Of a stretch of DNA of 64,000 nt, positions 52,582 through 61,854 are shown piece after piece (positions within the stretch are counted from its first letter, which is position 1; each line of letters begins with the position of its first letter). The translations under genes and the position numbers were made by a program. The notes below the pieces were generated by a model that worked only from the letters and a program-made list of their open reading frames with translations, was not told where the DNA came from and searched no databases. The stretch is taken from contig JAFEFC010000036.1 in the NCBI GenBank assembly GCA_018240785.1, forward strand, positions 62,001 through 126,000, read 5' to 3'. The stretch comes from Pseudomonadota bacterium (GTDB lineage Bacteria > Pseudomonadota > Gammaproteobacteria > Burkholderiales > Rhodocyclaceae).

Positions 52582-54939
52582 ATGACCTCGACGTCCGTCA
52601 AGACCTTTTCCGGTAGTGAAGTCGCCCGGCGGCTGGCGTTCTTCAAGGAGCTGCAGGCGATCACCACCCGCATCCATGCCGCGAACGACATCGACGAGAT
52701 CATCCTCGATCTGTCCGCTGCGCTGTGCGCGCTGTTCGAAGCTGAGCGCCTGTCGATCTATGTCGTCGAGGATGGGGGCAGCTCGATCGTCACCCTGGTG
52801 AAGACGGGCCTCAATGCAGTACAGAGCATCCGCCTGCCCGTTGCCGAGAACAGCATCGCGGGCTTCGTGGCGCTCACCGGCCGCACGGTCAATATCGGCG
52901 ACGCCTACGACGTTGCCGAGCTGCACCAGATCTCGCCGCAACTCGCGTTGCGCCGCGAGGTCGACGCCAGCACCGGCTTCCACTCGAAGGAGATGCTGGC
53001 GGCGCCGATCTGCGACCCCGATGGCGGACGCGTGCTGGGGGTCGTGCAACTGATCAACAACCTGGCCGGTGCGCGCTTTTCCAGCGTGGCGGAAGAGGGC
53101 CTGCTGGGTCTGACCCAGACCCTGGGCGTGGCCTTCGCCCGCCACCGCCAGAAGGCCGCGCAGCTGCGCTCACGCTTCGATGCGCTGGTGGCAGAGGGGC
53201 ACATCACCGCCGGCGAGCTCGCCGAGATCACCCACGCCGCACGCGAGGAGGGCGTCAGCACCGAATCCCTGCTGATCGAGCGCCTCGGCCTGTCCCCGAA
53301 GGAGCTGGGTGAAGCGGCGTCGCGCTTCTTCGGCGTGCCCTACACGCCGTACAACACGAATCACGTCAAGCCGATCGACCTGCTGCGCAACATCAAGCGC
53401 GACTACGTGCTGCAGAACATGTGGCTGCCGCTGGAGGAGAACGCCGACGGTGTCGTCATCCTCTGCATCGACCCGGAGCAGGTGCGCAGCTCGGGTATCG
53501 CGCAGAATGTACTGCCGAAGAAGCGCCTCAACTTCCATGTCACCACGCTGCATGACTTCGAGCGCACCGTCAGCCAGTTCTTCGACCAGGGGCTCGATGC
53601 CGGCTCGGTGAGCGACCTGCTGGTCGGGCTCGACGAGCACGACGACGAAGGCTCCCTGAGCGACGACGTCAGCGCCGCCGCCGACAACGAGCTGGTGAAG
53701 CTGGTCAACAAGATCGTCATCGACGCTTACCGCCAGGGCGCTTCCGACGTCCATATCGAGCCGCGCCCGGGCAAGGAAAAGACGCTGATCCGTTTCCGCA
53801 AGGACGGCTCGCTCGTGCCCTACATCGAGGTGCCCGCCAGCTATCGCAACGCGCTGGTGACGCGCATCAAGATCATGTGCGACCTGGACATCTCGGAGCG
53901 CCGCAAGCCGCAGGACGGCAAGATCCGCTTTCGCAAGTACGCACCGCTCGACATCGAGCTGCGCGTGGCCACGCTGCCAACGCAGGGCGGCATGGAGGAT
54001 GTGGTGATGCGCCTGCTGGTGGGCAGCGAGCCCATCCCGATCGAGCAGCTCGGCCTGCTGCCCGACAACCTCGAGCGCTTGAAGCAGATCGTCGCCAAGC
54101 CCTACGGCATCTTCTTCGTGTGCGGCCCCACCGGCTCGGGCAAGACGACCACGCTGCACTCCATCCTGAGCTACATCAACACGCCGGACACCAAGATCTG
54201 GACGGTCGAGGATCCGGTCGAGATCACCCAGAAGGGCCTGCGCCAGGTTCAGGTCAACCGCAAGGCGGGGCTCGACTTCGCCACCATGATGCGCGCCTTC
54301 CTGCGTGCCGATCCCGACGTCATCATGGTGGGCGAGATGCGCGATCACGAGACGGTGTCGGTCGGCATCGAGGCTTCGCTCACCGGTCACCTGGTGTTCT
54401 CCACGCTGCACACCAACAGCGCGCCGGAGTCGGTGGTGCGTCTGCTCGACATGGGCATGGATCCGTTCAATTTCGCCGACGCACTGCTCGGTGTGCTGGC
54501 GCAGCGGCTGGCGAAACGCCTGTGCCGCAAGTGCAAGGCGGCCTACCGCCCCGGCGAGGACGAGATCCGCCTGCTGCTCGAGGAATACTGCGAGGACATG
54601 CACCTCACGCCGGCTTTCCGGGCCGATCCCGAGGGCGAGCGGAGCAAGGTGCTCGAGCGCTGGCGCAAGGCGTACGCGGATGCGGACGGGCACTTCACGC
54701 TGCAGCGGCCGGTGGGCTGCCCCGAATGTACCGAGGGCTACAAGGGGCGGGTCGGGCTGCACGAGCTGATGCCGGGCTCGGATGCGCTCAAGCGCCTGAT
54801 CCAGGAGCGCGCGCCGGTGTCGCGCGTGCTCGGCGAGGCGCTTGCCGAGGGCATGCGCACGCTGCGCCAGGATGGCATCGAGAAGGTGCTGGGCGGCATC
54901 ACCGACCTCAGGCAGGTGCGCAAGGTCTGCGTGCGTTGA
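52582..54939 (+). CDS. GAF-domain GspE/PilB-family ATPase
   Basis: A 785-residue fusion: N-terminal GAF domain (about residues 20-190), MshEN/GspE_N-type region (about 195-330) and a full type II/IV secretion ATPase domain with Walker A ([11 protein letters not shown], about 514), Walker B ([12 protein letters not shown], about 575), His box ([16 protein letters not shown]) and a Cys4 zinc site (CRKC near 647, CPEC near 712). A sensory GAF on the ATPase suggests small-molecule control of pilus or secretion activity. No pilin, platform or secretin gene adjoins it. ATG 52582 preferred over TTG 52567. Confidence 0.88.
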   Translation: MTSTSVKTFSGSEVARRLAFFKELQAITTRIHAANDIDEIILDLSAALCALFEAERLSIYVVEDGGSSIVTLVKTGLNAVQSIRLPVAENSIAGFVALTGRTVNIGDAYDVAELHQISPQLALRREVDASTGFHSKEMLAAPICDPDGGRVLGVVQLINNLAGARFSSVAEEGLLGLTQTLGVAFARHRQKAAQLRSRFDALVAEGHITAGELAEITHAAREEGVSTESLLIERLGLSPKELGEAASRFFGVPYTPYNTNHVKPIDLLRNIKRDYVLQNMWLPLEENADGVVILCIDPEQVRSSGIAQNVLPKKRLNFHVTTLHDFERTVSQFFDQGLDAGSVSDLLVGLDEHDDEGSLSDDVSAAADNELVKLVNKIVIDAYRQGASDVHIEPRPGKEKTLIRFRKDGSLVPYIEVPASYRNALVTRIKIMCDLDISERRKPQDGKIRFRKYAPLDIELRVATLPTQGGMEDVVMRLLVGSEPIPIEQLGLLPDNLERLKQIVAKPYGIFFVCGPTGSGKTTTLHSILSYINTPDTKIWTVEDPVEITQKGLRQVQVNRKAGLDFATMMRAFLRADPDVIMVGEMRDHETVSVGIEASLTGHLVFSTLHTNSAPESVVRLLDMGMDPFNFADALLGVLAQRLAKRLCRKCKAAYRPGEDEIRLLLEEYCEDMHLTPAFRADPEGERSKVLERWRKAYADADGHFTLQRPVGCPECTEGYKGRVGLHELMPGSDALKRLIQERAPVSRVLGEALAEGMRTLRQDGIEKVLGGITDLRQVRKVCVR

Positions 54940-54991
54940 AGGCGGGTGGCGCTTAGAATCGCGGCAGACCCTAGCGCTGCCGGAGCCGCCC

Positions 54992-55687
54992 ATGTATCGC
55001 ATCGCCCCCAGCATCCTGTCCGCCAATTTCGCCAGGCTCGGCGAGGAGATCACCCAGGTCATCGCCTCGGGTGCGGACTGGATTCACTTCGACGTGATGG
55101 ACAACCATTACGTGCCCAATCTCACCATCGGCCCGCTGGTGTGCGAAGCCATCCGGCCGGTGACGCAGGCGACGATAGACGTGCACCTGATGGTGAAGCC
55201 GGTGGATCGCATCATCCCGGATTTCGCCAGGGCCGGCGCCAATGTCATCACCTTCCACCCCGAAGGCTCGGAGCACATCGACCGCAGCCTGGGCCTGATC
55301 CGTGAATCGGGCTGCCAGGCGGGGCTGGTGTTCAACCCGGCGACGCCGCTGCACTACATGGACCACGTCATGGACAAGCTCGACGTGGTGCTGCTGATGA
55401 GCGTGAACCCGGGCTTCGGCGGACAGAAGTTCATTCCGGAGACGCTCAACAAGCTGCGTGCCGCGCGCGACAGGATCGACGCCTACGAGGCGAAGACCGG
55501 GCGCCGCATCCTGCTCGAGATCGACGGCGGCGTGAAGGTCGACAACATCGCCGAGATCGCCCGCGCAGGAGCCGACACTTTCGTCGCCGGCTCGGCGGTG
55601 TTCGGCGCAGGCAAGGACGGCGACCCCAACCGCTACGACAGCGTGATCAGGGCCCTGCGTGCCGAACTGGCCACGGTGGGCGCATGA
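54992..55687 (+). CDS. rpe: Ribulose-phosphate 3-epimerase
   Basis: Interconverts ribulose-5-phosphate and xylulose-5-phosphate in the pentose phosphate and Calvin cycles. The 231-residue TIM barrel shows [42 protein letters not shown] and [14 protein letters not shown]. Overlaps gph by four bases. Confidence 0.96.
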   Translation: MYRIAPSILSANFARLGEEITQVIASGADWIHFDVMDNHYVPNLTIGPLVCEAIRPVTQATIDVHLMVKPVDRIIPDFARAGANVITFHPEGSEHIDRSLGLIRESGCQAGLVFNPATPLHYMDHVMDKLDVVLLMSVNPGFGGQKFIPETLNKLRAARDRIDAYEAKTGRRILLEIDGGVKVDNIAEIARAGADTFVAGSAVFGAGKDGDPNRYDSVIRALRAELATVGA

Positions 55688-56361
55688 GCCCGGCACGCTA
55701 TTCCCCGCGCGCGGTGCTGTTCGACCTCGACGGCACCTTGCTCGACACCATCGGCGACCTTGCCGAAGCCGCCAACCGCATGCTCGCCGAGCTTGGGCGA
55801 CCGGTCCGCACGCAGGACGAGATCCACAGCTTCGTCGGCAAGGGCATCCCCAACCTGGTGCGGCGCTGCCTGACCGAGAACGCGCAGGCCTCCGAGGACG
55901 AGATCGAAGCGGCGGTGCCGGTGTTCCGCCGCCACTATCACCTGGTCAACGGCGTCAGTACCCGCATCTATCCGGGTGTGCTGGAAACGATCTCCGTGCT
56001 GCGGGCGCGCAGCATCAAGCTCGCGGTGGTCACCAACAAGGCCGAGGCCTTCACCCTGCCGCTGCTCGATCGCATGGGCATGGCCGGCCACTTCGACACC
56101 GTGGTGAGCGGCGACACGCTGCCGGTGAAGAAACCCGACCCGGCCGTGCTGCACCTGGCCTGCGAGCGGCTCGGCGTGCGTGCGACGGATGCGCTGATGA
56201 TCGGCGATTCGGCCAACGACGCGCTGGCGGCGCAGGGCGCCGGCATGCCGGTGCTGCTGGTCACCTACGGTTACAGCGAAGGCCGGCCGGTGGACACCAT
56301 CGAATGCGATGGGCTACTATCGAACGCACTTCAGGCGCTCGACCATATCGTTCCTGCATAG
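55684..56361 (+). CDS. gph: Phosphoglycolate phosphatase
   Basis: HAD-family phosphatase removing 2-phosphoglycolate. The 225-residue protein has the nucleophile motif [16 protein letters not shown], the conserved [14 protein letters not shown] and [11 protein letters not shown]ys, and the acidic [12 protein letters not shown] motif. Gene order rpe-gph-trpE is the usual betaproteobacterial one. Confidence 0.94.
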   Translation: MSPARYSPRAVLFDLDGTLLDTIGDLAEAANRMLAELGRPVRTQDEIHSFVGKGIPNLVRRCLTENAQASEDEIEAAVPVFRRHYHLVNGVSTRIYPGVLETISVLRARSIKLAVVTNKAEAFTLPLLDRMGMAGHFDTVVSGDTLPVKKPDPAVLHLACERLGVRATDALMIGDSANDALAAQGAGMPVLLVTYGYSEGRPVDTIECDGLLSNALQALDHIVPA

Positions 56362-56368
56362 CGGGCAG

Positions 56369-56412
56369 GTCCGTTCGCCATCGGGCCCGTTTGCCATCGG
56401 GTCCGTTCGTCA
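56369..56412. repeat. Short tandem repeat, 16-bp unit, about 2.75 copies
   Basis: GTCCGTTCGCCATCGG (56369-56384), GCCCGTTTGCCATCGG (56385-56400) and GTCCGTTCGTCA (56401-56412) are consecutive, starting seven bases after the gph stop. They could be repeated protein-binding sites upstream of the trp leader or a replication-slippage product. Confidence 0.7.
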
Positions 56413-56434
56413 ATCTCCACGCCAGATCGCTATC

Positions 56435-56527
56435 GTGACGTTCGCAAACCGGGATCGCTTTTTCGCTGCCGACCATTCCGCCCAGCCCTGCTGGCGCGGC
56501 GGCTGGCGTTGGCCTTTGGGCCACTGA
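56435..56527 (+). CDS. trpL: Candidate trp leader peptide (attenuator)
   Basis: A 30-codon frame starting at GTG 56435 ends CWRGGWRWPLGH, with Trp codons at 56492, 56504 and 56510 and a stop at 56525, 150 bp before trpE. Three Trp in eight residues just before a stop is the signature of trp attenuation leaders. A hairpin (TGGCC 56510-56514 with GGCCA 56519-56523) covers the last Trp codon. The start lacks a clear ribosome-binding site and the frame is open further back into gph, so the start is uncertain. Confidence 0.55.
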   Translation: MTFANRDRFFAADHSAQPCWRGGWRWPLGH

Positions 56528-56622
56528 ACGCGACTTCCCTTGCGGGTCGCCGGTAGACGCAGCATCGCCAGTCCGCCGTCCGATTCCGCCGCCTGCAGTC
56601 CTTCGTCGCTGCAGCCACGCCC

Positions 56623-56644
56623 GGGGCAGGCCACAGGCCGCCCC
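56623..56644 (+). other. Strong hairpin in the trpE leader
   Basis: GGGGC (56623-56627) with GCCCC (56640-56644) and GGCC (56629-56632) with GGCC (56636-56639), loop ACA and one bulged A. It lies 33 bp before trpE. It has no U-tract, so if it is an attenuator it would act by Rho or by hiding the trpE start region. Apart from this, the leader peptide and the tandem repeat, I saw nothing definite in the 316-bp gph-trpE gap. Confidence 0.5.
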
Positions 56645-56677
56645 AGCCCGAAGCGAACCGACCCACGTGGAGCCTCC

Positions 56678-58153
56678 ATGCTCGAACACGAATTCAATGC
56701 CCTCGCCGCCGAGGGCTACAACCGCATTCCGGTCACCCTCGAGACTTTCGCCGATCTCGACACGCCGCTGTCCATCTACCTCAAGCTCGCCAACGAGCCC
56801 TACACCTACCTGCTTGAATCGGTGCAGGGCGGCGAGCGTTTCGGCCGCTATTCCTTCATCGGCCTCGCTTCACCGACCCGCATCGAAGTCTACGGCCGCT
56901 CCGCGCTGCTGCTGACCGGCAACCGCCTGGTCGAGCGCCGCGACTACGGCGATCCACTGAACTTCGTCGCCGAATTCATGAACCGGATCAAGGTGCCGCC
57001 GCGCGAGCACCTGCCACGCTTCGCCGGCGGCCTGGTGGGCTGCTTCGGCTACGACACGGTGCGTTACATCGAGCCGAAGCTGGCGAAGACGGACAAGCCC
57101 GACACGCTGAACACGCCCGACATCCTGCTGCTGCTGTCGGAAGAGATCGCCATCGTCGACAACCTGACCGGCAAGCTGACGCTGGTGGTGTACGCGGAAC
57201 CGGAAGTGCCGGGCGCCTTCAAGCGTGCCCAGCGGCGGCTGCGCGAGCTGCTCGCCAGGCTGCGCGCACCGGTGCAGATCCCCGAGGAGTTCCGCGCCGA
57301 GCCGCAGCCGCCAGTGTCGAGCTTTGGCGAGGAGGCGTTCAAGGACGCGGTGCGCCGCGCCAAGCAGTACATCGTCGACGGCGACATCATGCAGGTGGTG
57401 CTGTCGCAGCGCATGAGCAAGCCCTACGCGGCGAGCCCGATGGCGCTGTACCGCGCGATCCGCTCGCTGAACCCGTCGCCCTACATGTTCTACTTCAACC
57501 TCGAGGACTTTCACGTCGTCGGCGCCTCGCCCGAGATCCTGGTGCGCCTCGAGGACGACACTGTCACCGTGCGGCCCATCGCCGGCACCCGCAAGCGCGG
57601 CGCCACCGTGGCCGAGGACCAGGCGCTGGAGCAGGACCTGCTGGCCGACCAGAAGGAGCGCGCCGAGCACCTGCAGCTGCTCGACCTCGGCCGCAACGAT
57701 GCCGGGCGCGTGTCCGAGACCGGCACGGTGAGGGTCACCGAACAATTCACCATCGAGCGCTACTCGCATGTGATGCACATCGTGTCCAACGTCGAAGGGC
57801 AACTGAAGGACGGGCTCGACGCGCTCGCCGTGCTGCGCGCCACTTTCCCCGCCGGCACCGTGTCGGGCGCGCCCAAGGTGCGGGCGATGGAGATCATCGA
57901 CGAGCTGGAGCCGGTCAAGCGCGGCATCTACGCCGGCTCGGTGGGCTATCTGGGTTTCCATGGCGATATGGACCTCGCCATCGCGATCCGCACCGCGGTG
58001 CTGAAGGACGGCCAGATCCATGTGCAGGCGGGTGCCGGCATCGTCGCCGACTCCGATCCGGATTCCGAATGGCAGGAAACGCAGAACAAGGCGAAGGCGA
58101 TGCTGCGCGCGGCCGAGATGGCCGAGGGCGGGCTGGACACCCGGGTGGAGTGA
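56678..58153 (+). CDS. trpE: Anthranilate synthase component I
   Basis: Converts chorismate to anthranilate with TrpG as glutaminase partner. The 491-residue protein has a feedback-site region ([25 protein letters not shown] with the Ser/Tyr Trp-binding motif) and the catalytic half ([52 protein letters not shown] [12 protein letters not shown]). ATG 56678 has GTGGAG upstream; the frame is open further 5'. The trpG gene that should follow is interrupted after nine codons. Confidence 0.96.
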   Translation: MLEHEFNALAAEGYNRIPVTLETFADLDTPLSIYLKLANEPYTYLLESVQGGERFGRYSFIGLASPTRIEVYGRSALLLTGNRLVERRDYGDPLNFVAEFMNRIKVPPREHLPRFAGGLVGCFGYDTVRYIEPKLAKTDKPDTLNTPDILLLLSEEIAIVDNLTGKLTLVVYAEPEVPGAFKRAQRRLRELLARLRAPVQIPEEFRAEPQPPVSSFGEEAFKDAVRRAKQYIVDGDIMQVVLSQRMSKPYAASPMALYRAIRSLNPSPYMFYFNLEDFHVVGASPEILVRLEDDTVTVRPIAGTRKRGATVAEDQALEQDLLADQKERAEHLQLLDLGRNDAGRVSETGTVRVTEQFTIERYSHVMHIVSNVEGQLKDGLDALAVLRATFPAGTVSGAPKVRAMEIIDELEPVKRGIYAGSVGYLGFHGDMDLAIAIRTAVLKDGQIHVQAGAGIVADSDPDSEWQETQNKAKAMLRAAEMAEGGLDTRVE

Positions 58154-58163
58154 GGGGAACAAC

Positions 58164-58193
58164 ATGTTGCTGATGATCGATAACTACGATTGA
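58164..58193 (+). pseudogene. trpG: 5' fragment of trpG, cut by the integrative element
   Basis: ATG plus eight codons encode MLLMIDNYD, the conserved start of anthranilate synthase component II (normally continuing SFTYNL), then TGA. It lies 10 bp after trpE with GAGGGG as ribosome-binding site. The sequence departs from trpG exactly where element DNA begins, so this is interpreted as the attachment-site half left beside trpE. The rest of trpG is expected at the other end of the element, outside the window. Confidence 0.85.
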
Positions 58194-58346
58194 GGTCTAC
58201 TGGCGTCTATCAACCTCCATGGAACAACTCTAAGTCTATGTTTTTAAAGGGTTGATCGTCCATCGAGCGATTCTGAAAGCTGGACAAATCCAGTGCTCAT
58301 GTGTGTAATGGAGTGTGTAACGGGCCAAACTGGAGGCGTTATACAC

Positions 58347-59627
58347 ATGGCACTCACAGCACTCAATCTTCTCTCGGCGCGCAAAGTGGAAACGGCGCAG
58401 CCCAGGCCCAAGGTGTACCAACTCCGGGACGGAGGCAGCCTCTTTTTGCGCGTTCAGCCCAACGGCTCCAAGCTCTGGTGGTACCGCTACCGGCTGGGCG
58501 GCGCTGAACAGGTGTACTCAATCGGGGTGTACCCAAAGGTCACGCTGGAGGCAGCCCGTGCGGAACGGGACCGGGCAAAGGCGTTGGTCAAGAAGGGCCT
58601 CGACCCCATCGTGGAGAAAAAGGCGGCGATCGCCCTCCAGGCCGACACATACGAACGCACGTTCGAGACCGTTGCTCGGGAGTGGATCGTCAGCAATGCT
58701 CACTGGAGCGAGTACTACACCAACCAGGTCACCAGCTACCTTGAGAAGGATGTTTTCCCCCGGATTGGCAAGTTGCCGATCAGCAGCATCAGGGCTCCAC
58801 ATCTGCGCCCCATCATCAAGGATGTGGCGGCTCGTGGCGCGAAGACTGTGGCGATCCTCATCCGCCAGTGGTGTGGGCAAATCTTCAGTTATGCGGCTGC
58901 CCAAGGTCTCTGCGAATACGATCCTGCCGCCTTGCTCAAGGGACTGGTCAAGCGCCCTCAGGTCCGCCACAACCCTCCGTTGACATGGGCAGAGATCCCG
59001 GACTTTCTCAATCGTGTGGACAACGAAGGGGGTTACCAGACGACAGTCCTCGCCCTCAAGCTGATGGCTTTGACCTACGTGCGCACCGTAGAACTGCGCA
59101 AGGCCTCCTGGGAAGAGTTCGACCTGGACAACGCCATGTGGTCGATTCCGTCCGAGCGCATGAAGATGCGACGCCCCCATCTGGTTCCCCTGTCACGGCA
59201 GGCGGTGGCCGCTCTTAGGGAACTACATGCTCTAACTGGCGGCGGCAAAGTATTGTTCCCGAGCTACAGAAAGCCGGGACAAGTGATGTCGGCAACGACG
59301 CTCAATCAAGCACTCAAGCGCATGGGTTATGGCGGACGGTTTTCGTCCCATGGCTTCCGCTCGACCGCAACGACGATCCTTGGACTGTTGGGATATCCGG
59401 AGAAGCGGGTCGATCTTCAACTCGCTCATTCCAAAAAGAGCAAGGACTCATCGCGCGCGCCCTACGATCACACGAAGTTTGTGGAGTCCCGCAAGGTAAT
59501 CATGCAGGACTGGGCTGACATCCTTGACTCATTGCAGGCAGGGAAACCCGTTGAAGGGGTCACGAAGGCGTTTGGCCCCATGTCGAAGCGTAGAACGGCG
59601 CTGCTCCGTGTCATAGAGCGCGAGTGA
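58347..59627 (+). CDS. int: P4-type tyrosine recombinase (integrase)
   Basis: Site-specific recombinase that integrates and excises the element. The 426-residue protein has the P4-integrase N-terminal DUF4102-like domain (VYQLRDGGSLFLRVQPNGSKLWWYRYR), a SAM-like core-binding domain and the catalytic domain with Arg in LTYVRTVELRKA, His-x-x-Arg in SHGFRSTATTIL, a second His in LQLAHSKK and Tyr in SRAPYDHTKF. ATG 58347 follows GGAGG. Two GTGTGTAA copies (58301 and 58313) upstream may be arm-type binding sites. It lies at the trpG boundary as expected. Confidence 0.94.
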   Translation: MALTALNLLSARKVETAQPRPKVYQLRDGGSLFLRVQPNGSKLWWYRYRLGGAEQVYSIGVYPKVTLEAARAERDRAKALVKKGLDPIVEKKAAIALQADTYERTFETVAREWIVSNAHWSEYYTNQVTSYLEKDVFPRIGKLPISSIRAPHLRPIIKDVAARGAKTVAILIRQWCGQIFSYAAAQGLCEYDPAALLKGLVKRPQVRHNPPLTWAEIPDFLNRVDNEGGYQTTVLALKLMALTYVRTVELRKASWEEFDLDNAMWSIPSERMKMRRPHLVPLSRQAVAALRELHALTGGGKVLFPSYRKPGQVMSATTLNQALKRMGYGGRFSSHGFRSTATTILGLLGYPEKRVDLQLAHSKKSKDSSRAPYDHTKFVESRKVIMQDWADILDSLQAGKPVEGVTKAFGPMSKRRTALLRVIERE

Positions 59628-59710
59628 TGTCTGCTGCTTGGCGAGTGGAATGCCTAATGCACGTGTAGCACCTTGAACTGAAGACGCAGAACGAGGACAT
59701 TGGCACTCGA

Positions 59711-60358
59711 CTAGGTTGGAGCATTCTTGGCGACCTGCAGTGCTCTGCGCTCGAACCGCTCTGAAACAACGTCGGCTTGTCCGCAGGGCCGCTGCAGGTG
59801 GGTCACGATCTCGTAGGGTCCGTCAGACAGCGGCCGTGTGTGAATGCCCCATCCCTGCGCATGCTCAATGCGCGATTGCGCGGATACCCCGACGCCGTAG
59901 CCGGCAGCGACCCATAGCGCGATCATCTCGAAGGAAGAGACACGCTGAATGTTCTGTTGACTCACCGCGGGAAGAGAAGGCAGCCGCTGATCCAGCAAAG
60001 GGCAATTCTCTGCAGGCCAGCGAAAGACGGAGTAGTCCAACAGTTCGGCGATCGTGAGCTTCGCCTGGTCAAGTAAGGGAAAGCGCAACGGCATGGCGAC
60101 GGCCATGTTCTCGGTCCATAGAGGTTGGCTTTTCAGCGACGGATCGCTCGATCCTTCAAGCGTCATGCCCGCGTCGTAGCGGCCTTCCCGAAGTCCCGCA
60201 ATCAAATCATCGGCTGTGACCTCATGAAACGAAATGGTGACTTCCGGCTCTTCCGCACGCTGCAACGCAAGCAATGCCGAAAGATGCGATGACGGTACGC
60301 CAGGCGCTATGGCAAGCCTGAAATTGGAAAAGGAAAACTGGCTGGTGGCGTCGTGCAT
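59711..60358 (-). CDS. LysR substrate-binding domain protein without DNA-binding domain
   Basis: 215 residues that align with the effector-binding half of LysR regulators (FRLAIAPGVPSSHLSALLALQRAEEPEVTI; VAAGYGVGVSAQSRIEHAQG) and resemble the corresponding half of the LysR protein at 60.8-61.7 kb, but the winged-helix domain is absent. ATG 60358 follows TGGGGGC; a GTG at 60370 is possible. No HTH is encoded upstream on this strand; the next gene, divergent, is a small XRE protein. It may be a decay product or a standalone ligand-binding modulator. Confidence 0.75.
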   Translation of the reverse strand: MHDATSQFSFSNFRLAIAPGVPSSHLSALLALQRAEEPEVTISFHEVTADDLIAGLREGRYDAGMTLEGSSDPSLKSQPLWTENMAVAMPLRFPLLDQAKLTIAELLDYSVFRWPAENCPLLDQRLPSLPAVSQQNIQRVSSFEMIALWVAAGYGVGVSAQSRIEHAQGWGIHTRPLSDGPYEIVTHLQRPCGQADVVSERFERRALQVAKNAPT

Positions 60359-60464
60359 GAGAGCCCCCACAAAGCGATCGGATCAAAAAGGCGAGCCACC
60401 ATGATAGCCAAAAGAGATATCTTTAACGTGGTTAAATTCGGTCGATTGATCGACGCTTCTGGTG

Positions 60465-60758
60465 ATGCAGAAGCGCAGCGTTCAACCGGGCCGCCCCCCT
60501 GGCACAACCACCTATGAAGCCGAGCCGGCACTGGCCTTCGGCCAAGCGGTGCGTGCTGCCCGCTTGGCGCAGGGAGTCGCTCAGGATGAATTCGCGTCCA
60601 TGGCTGGTATAGCTCGCTCGCATATGGGCAAGATCGAGCGTGGGGAGCACATGCCCACGCTCGCATTGATACTGAAAATCTCCGCTGCCCTCAGCATAAG
60701 TGCGGCAGAGCTGATGAGTGCAACGGAACGCAATCTTCGTGCCGATGCCCAATCTTAA
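60465..60758 (+). CDS. Small XRE-family helix-turn-helix regulator
   Basis: A 97-residue protein with one Cro/C1-type HTH (FGQAVRAARLAQGVAQDEFASMAGIARSHMGKIERGEHMPTLALILKISAAL, about residues 28-80). Such proteins often control excision or transfer of integrative elements. ATG 60465 preferred over GTG 60462. It is divergent from the HTH-less LysR-type gene and convergent with the full LysR gene, which ends 18 bp away. Upstream DNA (60371-60464) is AT-rich and probably holds both promoters. Confidence 0.85.
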   Translation: MQKRSVQPGRPPGTTTYEAEPALAFGQAVRAARLAQGVAQDEFASMAGIARSHMGKIERGEHMPTLALILKISAALSISAAELMSATERNLRADAQS

Positions 60759-60776
60759 GTGGTGCGGTCCGTTGCG

Positions 60777-61667
60777 TCAGTCGCTCGAAGGGTCCCGGAG
60801 GCGGTCGATAAATCGCACCAGCGAAGCCGATGAGTTGCTGCTTTCGAGTCGAAGCAGGTAGGTGGTGATCACGGCTGTATCCAGCGCCAATGGACGGATC
60901 ACCACGTCCGGTCGCTGGCTGACCGGAATCTTGGTCGCCGTCATGAAGCCCACGCCGTAGCCGGCACCGACCAAGGTGAGCATCATGTCCAGCGAGGAAA
61001 CCTCCTCAACGACATTCAGTTTGTGTTCCTGGGTCTGCAGGAGGCGCGCCAACTCGCGGCAGTAGCCTTCGCACACCTGGGGATCGCACAGGACAAGAGG
61101 ATGCCCCCGGAGTTCATGGAGTGGAACCTCCTTGTGGACGAGCAGTGCGTGCCGGGCTGGCAAGGCGACCACCAGCGGGTCCTGCCAGATAGGTTCGGCG
61201 ACGATGCCATCACCGACGTCGGCGGTATGAGCGAATCCGATGCAGAAGTCGCCCGAGCGCAGGCCGCGCAACTGCTCGGCCAAAGGCACTTCGGACATCC
61301 GTATCTCGATCTCGGGTTCTTCGGCACGGCAACGGGCTAGAAACGCCGACAGCCGGGGATCGAGCGCGCCGTCGGATACGGCGATGCGCAGGCTGCCTCG
61401 CAAGCCCGCCGCGACAGCCTTGACGTTCTCGCGGGCCTGCTCCAGGACGGTGAATAGCCGGCGAGTGTCCTGCAGGAACACGGCACCCGCAGCGGTCAGT
61501 CGGGTGCCCCGGCGGTCCCGGTCGAAGAGCACAGCGCCTAACTCGTCCTCAAGCTCCTTGATGGCGCGGGACAGAGGAGGTTGCTCAATGTGAAGACGCT
61601 CAGCCGCCCGTGTGAAATGAAGTTCTTCGGCCAAAACGATAAAGCAACGCAGGTGCCGCAGTTCCAT
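60777..61667 (-). CDS. LysR-family transcriptional regulator
   Basis: A 296-residue LysR regulator: N-terminal winged helix (MELRHLRCFIVLAEELHFTRAAERLHIEQPPLSRAIKELE) and an effector domain (from about residue 90). The RHLRCFIVLAEELHF opening is typical of regulators carried on integrative elements and in aromatic-compound gene clusters. ATG 61667 chosen; a TTG two codons earlier is unnecessary. An AT-rich dyad (GAAAA...TTTTC) lies upstream and may be its own binding site. Target genes are unknown. Confidence 0.88.
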   Translation of the reverse strand: MELRHLRCFIVLAEELHFTRAAERLHIEQPPLSRAIKELEDELGAVLFDRDRRGTRLTAAGAVFLQDTRRLFTVLEQARENVKAVAAGLRGSLRIAVSDGALDPRLSAFLARCRAEEPEIEIRMSEVPLAEQLRGLRSGDFCIGFAHTADVGDGIVAEPIWQDPLVVALPARHALLVHKEVPLHELRGHPLVLCDPQVCEGYCRELARLLQTQEHKLNVVEEVSSLDMMLTLVGAGYGVGFMTATKIPVSQRPDVVIRPLALDTAVITTYLLRLESSNSSASLVRFIDRLRDPSSD

Positions 61668-61854
61668 GAGCAATGTTCCTATTCAGGCGCTGACGACCTC
61701 CTTCTGTTTGCTCCACGCGATGCAGGTTGAAAACTTCTTTTAAGCGATGTTTTTTCATATGTTCTTGAGCATGAGATGTAGGCGTTCAACTTTTCCAAAC
61801 GAGAGGCCGGGCTGTGTTTGACCGAGCATTCAAGAGCCCTGTTTATCCACGGCG

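Noticed and set aside
53170..55062. A 630-codon minus-strand frame opposite the GAF/GspE ATPase gene
   Set aside because: Antisense shadow of a protein with Walker and zinc motifs; no domain and biased composition.
58200..58346. A small gene between trpG' and the integrase
   Set aside because: Only very short frames occur; the region is better explained as attachment-site and integrase-promoter DNA with repeated GTGTGTAA units.
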